Assembly: GCA_003561815.1 (NCBI GenBank)
Contig: PWVP01000046.1
Span: forward strand, 1 to 7,720
Direction of reading: 5' to 3'
Origin: Campylobacterota bacterium
Lineage (GTDB): Bacteria > Campylobacterota > Campylobacteria > Campylobacterales > SZUA-545
Length of the DNA: 7,720 nt
In this document: positions 1-6,148 of the stretch, one piece after another
How positions within the stretch are numbered: the first letter of the stretch is position 1
Layout: every line of letters begins with the position of its first letter
Program-made: the position numbers and the translations under genes
Notes under the pieces: model-generated
What the model was told of the DNA's origin: nothing
Database searches by the model: none
What the model saw: the letters and a program-made list of their open reading frames with translations, nothing else

Positions 1-1122
1 ATGACGGCTGGCTGTGGATCGGATATCACCTTTATCGACGGGGTAAAGGGTGAGCTGACCTATCGCGGCTACCCGGTGGAGTATCTGGCCAAAAACCACA
101 ACTATCTTCAGGTGTGTCACCTACTGCTTCACGGTGAGCTGCCCGATGAGGGGGCGTTTGCGAAGTTTGAGTCGGATATGCGTGTGAAGCGCTACCCCCA
201 TGAGGGGATTCGTGAGCTCTTTAAAGGGTTTCCCGATGATGCCCACCCGATGGCGGTGCTCTCCTCGGCAGTCTCGGCCCTCTCGGCCTTTCACCACCAC
301 GCGCTGGATATTCAGACGGAGGGGGAGTTTCATGAGATGGCCCGCCGCATTATTGCGAAGATGCCTACTCTGGCGGCCTTCACCTATCGCCACATGATGG
401 GCTACCCCTTTATCTACCCCGATCTCGATCGCTACTTTACGGAGAACTTCCTCTATATGATGCGCGCCTTTCCCGGCGGTATCGCCCATATCGATCCGGT
501 GGAGATTGAGGCGCTGGATGCGATCTTTACCCTCCATGCTGATCACGAGCAGAACGCCTCCACCTCGACGGTTCGTCTGGTCTGCTCCACCGGCGCGCAC
601 CCCTACGCGGCGATCGCAGCGGGGATCAATGCGCTCTGGGGGCGCAGCCACGGCGGGGCCAATGAGTCGGTGATTGACCAGCTGGAGATGATCGGCTCGG
701 TCGATCGGGTCGATCGCTTTATCGATCGGGTTAAAGATCCAAAAGATGATTTCCGTCTGATGGGCTTTGGTCACCGGGTCTATAAGAGCTATGACCCCCG
801 TGCGCGGGTGCTCAAACAGATGCGCGATCGCCTCCAAAAGAAGCTGGGGGTCGATTCGCGCCTGATTGAGGTGGCCAACCGGATCGAGGAGATTGCGCTT
901 AGCGATCCCTACTTTATCGAACGAAACCTCTATCCCAATGTGGACTTCTACTCCGGTACGATTCTTTCGGCCCTGAAGATTCCGCGCACCATGTTTACGC
1001 CGATTTTTGTGATTGGGCGGACGGTGGGGTGGATTGCCCACTGGATCGAGCAGAAACGCGATCCGGCCGGTAAGATTGTCCGGCCCCGCCAGAACTATCT
1101 GGGCCCGCTGCCTAAGCAGTAG
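1..1122 (+). CDS. gltA: Citrate synthase, type II (5'-truncated by window edge)
   Basis: Condenses oxaloacetate and acetyl-CoA to citrate in the cytoplasm, at the entry of the TCA cycle. The visible 373 residues match type II bacterial citrate synthase from the ITFIDG strand to the C-terminus. The three catalytic residues are present: His217 in SHGGAN, His258 in GFGHRVYK and Asp315 in NVDFYSG. Each lies 47 positions before its E. coli equivalent (His264, His305, Asp362), so there are no net indels between them. The same offset shows that the first ATG aligns inside the family (near E. coli Ser49) and is an internal Met. About 48 N-terminal residues, and the true start, lie upstream of the window. 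HADHEQNASTST (179-190) and the C-terminal GWIAHW and RPRQ are also intact. The next gene starts 15 nt after the stop, so the two may be co-transcribed. Identification is secure. Confidence 0.97.
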   Translation: MTAGCGSDITFIDGVKGELTYRGYPVEYLAKNHNYLQVCHLLLHGELPDEGAFAKFESDMRVKRYPHEGIRELFKGFPDDAHPMAVLSSAVSALSAFHHHALDIQTEGEFHEMARRIIAKMPTLAAFTYRHMMGYPFIYPDLDRYFTENFLYMMRAFPGGIAHIDPVEIEALDAIFTLHADHEQNASTSTVRLVCSTGAHPYAAIAAGINALWGRSHGGANESVIDQLEMIGSVDRVDRFIDRVKDPKDDFRLMGFGHRVYKSYDPRARVLKQMRDRLQKKLGVDSRLIEVANRIEEIALSDPYFIERNLYPNVDFYSGTILSALKIPRTMFTPIFVIGRTVGWIAHWIEQKRDPAGKIVRPRQNYLGPLPKQ

Positions 1123-1137
1123 CCTTTAAGGGATGAG

Positions 1138-2799
1138 ATGAAAGACCTTCGCTTCTCAAAAAACAGCGAGATCGATACGCTGCTTCATGATATCCTCGAT
1201 CGGGTGCAGAGCTTTGCTGAAGAGCAGATGGAGCATATTGAGAAGCTCAATGAGATCGGCGCGGCGCTCTCGGCCGAGAGCCAGCTTGAGAGGCTTTTAG
1301 AGCAGATTTTGATTCAGGCTAAGCGGTTTACCTTTGCCGATGGTGGCACCCTCTATCTGATGGCTGATGATGAGGCGCACCTAAGCTTTACGGTGGTGCA
1401 GACCGATTCGCTGGGGATTAAGATGGGGGGCACACAGGGCGCGATCACCTGGCCAGAGCTGCCGCTCTATCTGGAGGATGGCAGCGAGAATCGACAGATG
1501 GTGGCGGCGATGGCCGCTTTGAGCGGTGAGATTGTGAACATCCCCGATGTCTATAAGGCGCAGGGGTTTAACTTCGAAGGGACGCGCAAATTTGACGCCT
1601 CCACCGGATACCGCTCCACCTCGATGCTGGTGATCCCGATGAAAAACCACGACGGGGAGGTGATTGGCGTCTGCCAGCTGCTCAACCGCATCGACCCCAT
1701 CACCGGCCAGGTGAGCCCCTTTAGCCGGGCCGATGAGCGCACCGCCAAAAGCCTCGCCTCCCAGGCGGCGGTGGCCATCTCCAACACCCGCTTGATTAAC
1801 GATCTAAGAAATCTCTTGGAGTCCTTTATCGACTCGATCGCTGCAGCGATTGATGCCAAATCCCCCTACACCGGCGGCCATGTGCGCAAGGTGGCCGAGA
1901 TCACCATGCTCACCGCCCGGGCGCTGAGTGACGCAAAAGAGGGGCGCTACCGCGATGTGCGCTACAGCTTCGATGAGATGAACCAGCTGCGTATCTCGGC
2001 GCTGATGCACGATGTGGGCAAAATCACCACCCCGGAGTATGTGGTGGATAAGGCGACCAAGCTAGAGACCATCGTCGATCGCATCGAGCTGATCAAGACC
2101 CGCTATGAAGTGCTCCGCGCCGAGGCGGAGATCGCCTGTCTCAAAGCGGGCAATACCCCAAAGGCGCAAGAGACGCTTAGAGAGACTCTGAATGCCTACG
2201 AGGAGGAGATGGCGTTTTTAGAGGCGGCCAATATCGGTGGAGAGTTTATGGCCGATGAGAAGATTGAGCGGCTTAAGGCGATCGCTGCTCGAACCTGGCG
2301 CTGCGGCGATCAGCGGCGCCCCCTTCTGGATGAGGATGAGATTAAGAACCTCTCGATTCGCAAAGGCACCCTAACCGAGGCGGAGCGGGAGGTGATCAAC
2401 GACCACGCCGCCATGAGCCTGAAGATGCTCGAAGCGCTCCCTTTTCCCAAAAAGCTGCGTCGGGTGCCGGAGATTGCCGCCAATCACCACGAGAAGCTCA
2501 ACGGCAAAGGCTATCCGCGCGGCCTGAGTGCCGAGGATCTCACACTGGAGTCGCGTATTTTGGCCCTGGCGGATATCTTTGAGGCGCTCACCGCCGCCGA
2601 TCGCCCCTATAAGGAGGCGAAGCGGATGAGTGAGGTGATGAAGATCATCGGCTTTATGGTCAAAGATGAGGAGCTCGACGGTGAGCTGGTGGAGTTTTTC
2701 TTTAAAAACGGTCTGCATCTGGCGTATGGGGCTGAGAATCTAAAGCCCGAACAGATGGATCTGCCGCCTGCGGCAGCACAAAGCGATACCCCCGCTTAA
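1138..2799 (+). CDS. GAF and HD-GYP domain protein, probable c-di-GMP phosphodiesterase
   Basis: Predicted soluble signalling enzyme of 553 aa with no membrane segment. Residues ~10-45 look helical or coiled-coil, ~48-215 form a GAF domain, and ~225-530 an HD-GYP domain. HD-GYP proteins hydrolyse cyclic-di-GMP through a metal centre. The expected ligands are visible: His248 (YTGGHVRK), His291-Asp292 and Lys295 (MHDVGK), His423, His450-His451, and Asp479 (ALADIF). The GYP signature is GKGYP at 456-460, followed by ADRPYK. HD to HH is 158 residues instead of about 60, because of a charged, largely helical insertion at ~303-408. The GAF domain carries Asn183-Arg184, Phe195 and Asp199-Glu200, which fits the NKXnFX3DE motif of cyclic-nucleotide-binding GAF domains (Arg replaces Lys). 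The ATG at 1138 follows AAGGG at 1128-1132, 15 nt after gltA. The 3' 98 nt overlap the opposite-strand deacetylase. Domain calls are secure; activity and ligand are inferred. Confidence 0.93.
   Translation: MKDLRFSKNSEIDTLLHDILDRVQSFAEEQMEHIEKLNEIGAALSAESQLERLLEQILIQAKRFTFADGGTLYLMADDEAHLSFTVVQTDSLGIKMGGTQGAITWPELPLYLEDGSENRQMVAAMAALSGEIVNIPDVYKAQGFNFEGTRKFDASTGYRSTSMLVIPMKNHDGEVIGVCQLLNRIDPITGQVSPFSRADERTAKSLASQAAVAISNTRLINDLRNLLESFIDSIAAAIDAKSPYTGGHVRKVAEITMLTARALSDAKEGRYRDVRYSFDEMNQLRISALMHDVGKITTPEYVVDKATKLETIVDRIELIKTRYEVLRAEAEIACLKAGNTPKAQETLRETLNAYEEEMAFLEAANIGGEFMADEKIERLKAIAARTWRCGDQRRPLLDEDEIKNLSIRKGTLTEAEREVINDHAAMSLKMLEALPFPKKLRRVPEIAANHHEKLNGKGYPRGLSAEDLTLESRILALADIFEALTAADRPYKEAKRMSEVMKIIGFMVKDEELDGELVEFFFKNGLHLAYGAENLKPEQMDLPPAAAQSDTPA
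2702..2799. other. 98-nt convergent (tail-to-tail) gene overlap
   Basis: The plus-strand HD-GYP gene stops with TAA at 2797-2799, while the minus-strand deacetylase stops with TAA read from 2704 to 2702. Both frames are used throughout: the HD-GYP side encodes residues ~522-553 (end of the domain plus a polar Pro/Ala tail) and the deacetylase side encodes residues ~232-263, including its conserved last strand. No room remains for a conventional terminator between the genes. Confidence 0.9.
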
Positions 2800-3493
2800 G
2801 CAGCCCCTCGATAATCCCCTCAAGCGCCTTCAGGCTCTGGGGGTGATCGTGAATTAGAATAATCCCGCCATCGCGCATCGCTCGCAGGGTGCGCGCTGCG
2901 ATCGCCGCCGCCGCTTCGGTGTCGTTGCGATCGCGGTAGGTGTAGTCGTAGCTATTCACCGACCAGCCCATATTGACCATCTGCTCTTTTTCGATCGCTG
3001 CCTGGCTAAACGGTGTCGCCAGGCCGTAAGGGGGGCGGAAGTAGCGGGGGCGTTGATGGGTGTGCGTCTCGACCCAGCGGTTGAGCCGCACGATCTCTTC
3101 GGTTGTGGCGTTGGCATCCAGGCGGGTGAGGTTGGGGTGCGACCAGGTGTGATTGCCGATCAGGTGACCCGCCTTGGCAACGCGCTGAAGCACCTCTGTC
3201 TGGCGGCTGTCGATACGGTAGCCGTTGATAAAAAAGATCGCCTGAAGGTCGTAGCGCTCCAGCAGCGCCAAAAACCCCTCCGTGCTGGCCGGGTGGGGGC
3301 TATCATCGATCGTCAAAAGCGCCAAAGGGGCGGTGGCGTTGTGATCGTAAGCACGAATCTGCCAGCTGACCGGATCGATATAGTACCCCTCAGCCTGAGC
3401 CGAGAGGGCCCACACCCCTAAAAGCAGGCTGCAGAGCAGAAGCGGCAGGGGGTGATTTGTGAACATAAGTTCATAAAACCTGAGAGCATTCAT
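2702..3493 (-). CDS. Secreted polysaccharide deacetylase (NodB / CE4 family)
   Basis: Predicted to remove acetyl groups from N- or O-acetylated sugars of peptidoglycan or another envelope polysaccharide, outside the inner membrane. The 263-aa product has a hydrophobic segment at ~15-31 and a type I cleavage site after SAQA (34). CE4 motifs follow in order: TIDDSP at 61-66 (canonical TFDDGP, with Asp63 as base and Asp64 as metal ligand), HTWSH at 115-119 (both metal His), RPPYG at 153-157, MGWSVNSYDY at 175-184 and LIHDH at 213-217. All catalytic residues seem present, so it is probably active. The core ends with RGYRFVLPQ near 234-242, and a polar tail follows. The start at 3493 has AAGGGGAAG about 11 nt upstream. 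Met10 (ATG at 3466) would give a more typical signal peptide but has no good ribosome site. The last ~32 codons overlap the HD-GYP gene. Substrate unknown. Confidence 0.92.
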   Translation of the reverse strand: MNALRFYELMFTNHPLPLLLCSLLLGVWALSAQAEGYYIDPVSWQIRAYDHNATAPLALLTIDDSPHPASTEGFLALLERYDLQAIFFINGYRIDSRQTEVLQRVAKAGHLIGNHTWSHPNLTRLDANATTEEIVRLNRWVETHTHQRPRYFRPPYGLATPFSQAAIEKEQMVNMGWSVNSYDYTYRDRNDTEAAAAIAARTLRAMRDGGIILIHDHPQSLKALEGIIEGLLKRGYRFVLPQAADPSVRALDSQPHTPDADRF

Positions 3494-3507
3494 CTACTTT
3501 GGCTTCC

Positions 3508-3539
3508 CCTTTTTGTTTTAATTGCTTCAGGAGTAAAGT
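3508..3539 (+). promoter_or_regulatory. Possible ccoG promoter in the divergent intergenic region
   Basis: The 77-nt gap between the two divergent starts must hold the 5' signals of both genes. A T-rich stretch (3508-3528) precedes TAAAGT at 3534-3539, a 4-of-6 match to TATAAT. Campylobacterota sigma-70 promoters often show a T-rich upstream region instead of a -35 box. This would give a leader of about 25 nt for ccoG. No clear FNR-type palindrome and no convincing minus-strand -10 were found. Weak evidence. Confidence 0.3.
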
Positions 3540-3570
3540 ACGAGCCTGAAAATGTCCTAAAGGAAACACC

Positions 3571-4962
3571 ATGGCGAGTGACTCTCAAGCCAAACGGATC
3601 GATCCGGGCACCCCGTTTTATAAAAAGCGGTATGTCACCTTCTCGATCATCACCTTTGTCGTTCTGATTCTACCATGGATCACCATCGATGGTAACCATA
3701 TTTTCCTGCTCTCCTTTGTCCATATGCGTCTGGAGTTGATGGGGATTGCGTTTGATATGCAGGAGCTCTACCTGCTGCCCTTTTTGTTGATGTTTTTCTT
3801 TCTCTTTGTGCTCTTTATTACCACTGTCGGGGGGCGGGTCTGGTGTGGCTGGGGCTGCCCGCAGACCATCTTTCGGGCCATCTATCGCGACCTGATTGAG
3901 GGCAAGCTGCTAGGGATGCGAAAGCTCAACAACAAACAAAAAGAGCCCGATATGTCCCAGCCGGGCAATAAGCTCAAGCGGGCGGTGGCGATTGTGATCT
4001 GGTCGCTGCTTGCTTTTGTCGCGGCGGCCAACTTCACCTGGTACTTCGTGCCGCCGGAGGACTTTTTCGTCTATATCCAGAATCCGGCCGATCACCCCAT
4101 TTTGATGGGGATGTGGATTATCCTCGCGCTCTTTTTGATCTACGATGTGCTTAAGCTAGGAGAGGACTTTTGTACCTATGTCTGCCCCTATGTCCGCATC
4201 CAGTCGGCGATGTACGATCCAGACACCGTCTTTACCATCTACGATGAGAAGCGCGGCGGCAAGATCTATGATGAGAAGGGCAACAAAATCGGCAAAAAGC
4301 CGCTCGGCGAAAAAGATGAGTGCACCGGCTGTGAGGCGTGTGTCAAGGTGTGCCCGACCCATATCGATATCCGAAAAGGGTTGCAGCTGGAGTGTATCAA
4401 CTGTCTGGAGTGTGCCGATGCCTGTCGCAAGGTGATGGCCGGCCTGGGCAAAGAGTCGCTGGTTCGCTGGGAGAGCCCCACCTCCATCACCGGCGAGAAC
4501 AAAATCCGTCTGGTGCGTTTCCGTACGATGGCCTATGTGGCGCTGCTGACGGGGATTATGGCCGCGCTTTTGATTATGGGGAGCACCAAAGAGTCGATGC
4601 TGCTCAACATCAACAAGTCCAACCGCGTCTATAAAGTGGAGCCTATCGGCGATCTCACCCGGGTGAGCAACGACTACATCTTCCTCTTTTCCAACACCCA
4701 GAGCGAGGCGTATGAGTTCTATTTCGAGGTGACCAATCACGATGCGATCGAGATTGAACGCCCGACGGAGCCTTTCCGGGTGGAGCCGGGCGATCGGGTG
4801 CGCCGTATCGTGGTGCTCTACACCGACGAGGATCTCTCCGAAAGTGCCGATCGCGACACCCGCTATCGACTCAATATCCGCGCCTATGCCGTGGACAATC
4901 CAGAGATCTTTGTCGAGCGTGAAGCGATCTTTGTCTATCCCGCCTCTGATAAGGTTCAGTAG
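3571..4962 (+). CDS. ccoG: Cytochrome c oxidase accessory protein CcoG (FixG/RdxA family)
   Basis: Inner-membrane iron-sulfur protein involved in assembly of cbb3-type cytochrome c oxidase, probably in handling copper for the CcoN subunit. The 463 residues cover the family length. Hydrophobic segments lie at ~22-40, 66-86, 139-158, 178-193 and 316-336. Family motifs are WCGWGCPQT at 91-99 and CTYVCP at 201-206. Two [4Fe-4S] ferredoxin clusters follow, with Cys251, 254, 257 and 261, and Cys275, 278, 281 and 285. In the second motif the usual Pro after the last Cys is replaced by Arg. The C-terminal ~345-460 is the Ig-like domain of FixG, expected in the periplasm. The ATG follows AAAGGAAA at 3559-3566. 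No ccoNOPQ or ccoHIS gene is in the window, so the target oxidase must be elsewhere. A hairpin after the stop suggests that the transcription unit ends there. Confidence 0.96.
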   Translation: MASDSQAKRIDPGTPFYKKRYVTFSIITFVVLILPWITIDGNHIFLLSFVHMRLELMGIAFDMQELYLLPFLLMFFFLFVLFITTVGGRVWCGWGCPQTIFRAIYRDLIEGKLLGMRKLNNKQKEPDMSQPGNKLKRAVAIVIWSLLAFVAAANFTWYFVPPEDFFVYIQNPADHPILMGMWIILALFLIYDVLKLGEDFCTYVCPYVRIQSAMYDPDTVFTIYDEKRGGKIYDEKGNKIGKKPLGEKDECTGCEACVKVCPTHIDIRKGLQLECINCLECADACRKVMAGLGKESLVRWESPTSITGENKIRLVRFRTMAYVALLTGIMAALLIMGSTKESMLLNINKSNRVYKVEPIGDLTRVSNDYIFLFSNTQSEAYEFYFEVTNHDAIEIERPTEPFRVEPGDRVRRIVVLYTDEDLSESADRDTRYRLNIRAYAVDNPEIFVEREAIFVYPASDKVQ

Positions 4963-4968
4963 CCTTTA

Positions 4969-4994
4969 GCCACAGCCTGATGACAGGCTGTGGC
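4969..4994 (+). terminator. Perfect 11-bp hairpin after ccoG
   Basis: GCCACAGCCTG (4969-4979) and CAGGCTGTGGC (4984-4994) are exact inverted repeats around the loop ATGA. The hairpin begins 6 nt after the ccoG stop and is GC-rich. It lacks the T-run of an intrinsic terminator (GCCTTAGCC follows), so it may be a Rho-assisted terminator or an mRNA 3'-end stabiliser. Being symmetric, it could act on either strand. Confidence 0.55.
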
Positions 4995-5020
4995 GCCTTA
5001 GCCGTCCATTAACCCTCTCC

Positions 5021-5029
5021 TGCTAAAAT
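5021..5029 (+). promoter_or_regulatory. Extended -10 promoter for ccdA-dgkA-pyrC2
   Basis: TGcTAAAAT is an extended -10 element (TG at 5021-5022, TAAAAT at 5024-5029) with no good -35 at normal spacing. It lies 28 nt upstream of the TTG start and just ahead of the ribosome site, implying a leader of about 20 nt. It resembles the TGcTATAAT before the tRNA gene in this window. With the preceding hairpin, it makes the three genes downstream a separate transcription unit. Confidence 0.55.
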
Positions 5030-5043
5030 CGTTCCCATAACCC

Positions 5044-5060
5044 AAAGGAGTCTATCTTTG
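5044..5060 (+). promoter_or_regulatory. Strong ribosome binding site setting a TTG start
   Basis: AAAGGAG at 5044-5050 is a near-perfect anti-SD match placed 7 nt before TTG at 5058-5060. No ATG or GTG in the same frame is positioned for it, which supports TTG as the ccdA start codon. Confidence 0.75.
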
Positions 5061-5768
5061 TTAGAAGAGCAGCTGCTTGATTTTTTCTATACCGCCCCGT
5101 TTCTGGTGAGCTTCGCAGCGGGGGTTTTGAGCTTTTTGGCCCCCTGTGTGTTGCCGATGATTCCGGCCTATATGTCCTACATCTCCGGCCTCTCGGTGGC
5201 CCAGATGCAAGATGCCGGAAAGATGACCCGCGCTGAGCATATGCGGCTTTTTGGTGCGGCGGTGATGTTTGTGCTGGGCTTTTCGGTGGTGTTTGTGATG
5301 CTGGGGGTGCTCTCAGACTTCTTTATCGCCGATATTCTGGCCAGTCCGTGGGCGCGTATCATTGGCGGCGCGATTATCATCGTCTTTGGTCTGCACTTTA
5401 TGCATGTGATCCAGATCGGCTTTTTAAACATGCAAAAGCAGGCCAATTTCTCCACTAAAGTGACCTTTATCGCCCCCTTTGTGCTGGGGTTATCCTTTGC
5501 GATCGGCTGGACGCCGTGCGTGGGGCCGATTTTGGGTTCGATTTTGATGGTGAGCGCGCAGGAGGCGGGTCGCGGGGCGATCTTGATGAGCCTTTATGCG
5601 GCCGGTCTGGCGATTCCCTTTTTGCTGGTGGCGGCGCTTACGGCTTGGGCCTTTGCCTTTATGAACCGCATCAAGCGCTACTTCCGTGTGATCGAGATTG
5701 TCGGTGGGGTGTTACTGATCGCTATCGGCCTCTCTATCGGTTATGATGGCATCCGGGTCTTCTTCTAA
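5058..5768 (+). CDS. ccdA: CcdA/DsbD-type transmembrane thiol-disulfide transporter
   Basis: Polytopic inner-membrane protein of 236 aa that carries reducing equivalents from cytoplasmic thioredoxin to extracytoplasmic thiol proteins, including the haem-ligation apparatus for c-type cytochromes. Six hydrophobic segments lie at roughly 12-34, 62-90, 97-120, 134-165, 175-200 and 208-230. The two redox cysteines sit in the expected repeats: Cys30 in LAPCVLP and Cys154 in WTPCVGP. It has no fused thioredoxin domains, so it is the short CcdA form rather than full DsbD. The start is TTG, chosen because AAAGGAG at 5044-5050 lies 7 nt upstream and any later ATG would cut the first helix and Cys30. 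The stop overlaps the dgkA start by one base (TAATG). A role with CcoG in cytochrome maturation is plausible but inferred. The exact partner is unknown, and related DsbD-like families in metal homeostasis cannot be excluded. Confidence 0.9.
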   Translation: MLEEQLLDFFYTAPFLVSFAAGVLSFLAPCVLPMIPAYMSYISGLSVAQMQDAGKMTRAEHMRLFGAAVMFVLGFSVVFVMLGVLSDFFIADILASPWARIIGGAIIIVFGLHFMHVIQIGFLNMQKQANFSTKVTFIAPFVLGLSFAIGWTPCVGPILGSILMVSAQEAGRGAILMSLYAAGLAIPFLLVAALTAWAFAFMNRIKRYFRVIEIVGGVLLIAIGLSIGYDGIRVFF

Positions 5769-6148
5769 TGCGCCCTAAGCGCCCTAAATTTAGCCTCTGG
5801 GCCAACCTCTTAAACTCCCTGCGGGGACTCAAAGAGGTGGCCCGGCATGAGCGGCCCATGCAGGTGGAGCTGCTGCTTTTTGTGCTGCTAACGGGTCTGC
5901 TTTTTTTTCTCACGATCCCCTTTGGTTATAAGATGCTGCTTTTTATCTCGCTCTTTTTACCGCTCTTTGCCGAGCTGGTCAATAGTGCCATTGAGCGCAC
6001 GGTCGATCTGGTCACGGTGGAGTATCACGAGCTGGCCAAAACCGCCAAAGACGCCGCCAGCGCATCGGTTTTCGTCGCACTGGTGGTGACGGGTTTGATC
6101 TGGGTGGCGACGCTCTATCATCTCTATTTCGGGAGCGGGACATGCTGA
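5768..6148 (+). CDS. dgkA: Diacylglycerol kinase, prokaryotic DgkA family
   Basis: Small integral-membrane kinase that phosphorylates diacylglycerol to phosphatidic acid with ATP, recycling lipid released during envelope glycan synthesis. The 126-aa length and three hydrophobic segments (~34-51, 55-74 and 98-120) match DgkA. The signature is complete: Glu69, Asn72, Glu76 and Asp80 in AELVNSAIERTVD, YHELA at 86-90, and Lys94-Asp95. Glu28 and Glu34 are also present. All these positions coincide with E. coli DgkA numbering, so there are no indels over the core. The N-terminus is basic. The ATG shares its A with the ccdA stop, which suggests translational coupling. The 3' end overlaps the pyrC2 start by 7 nt. 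Some Gram-positive homologues use undecaprenol instead, and sequence alone does not settle the lipid substrate here. Confidence 0.95.
   Translation: MRPKRPKFSLWANLLNSLRGLKEVARHERPMQVELLLFVLLTGLLFFLTIPFGYKMLLFISLFLPLFAELVNSAIERTVDLVTVEYHELAKTAKDAASASVFVALVVTGLIWVATLYHLYFGSGTC

Noticed and set aside
1..3. The ATG at position 1 as the real start of citrate synthase
   Set aside because: Alignment of catalytic residues places it about 48 residues into the protein; it coincides with the window edge by chance or by cutting.
121..1041. A 306-codon open frame on the minus strand inside gltA
   Set aside because: It lies wholly antisense to a highly conserved enzyme, its product is rich in His, Arg and Gly with no recognisable motif, and high GC makes such open frames common.
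3494..3570. An FNR- or copper-regulator operator upstream of ccoG
   Set aside because: No TTGAT-N4-ATCAA-like palindrome or other clear dyad could be found in this 77-nt gap.
3452..3667. A 71-codon plus-strand frame spanning the deacetylase start and the ccoG start
   Set aside because: It runs across the divergent intergenic region and into ccoG in another frame; ccoG has the better ribosome site and conserved N-terminus. It could be a leader peptide, but nothing supports that.
4156..4740. A 194-codon minus-strand frame within ccoG
   Set aside because: It is antisense to both ferredoxin motifs of ccoG, shows no domain, and has no ribosome site that stands out.
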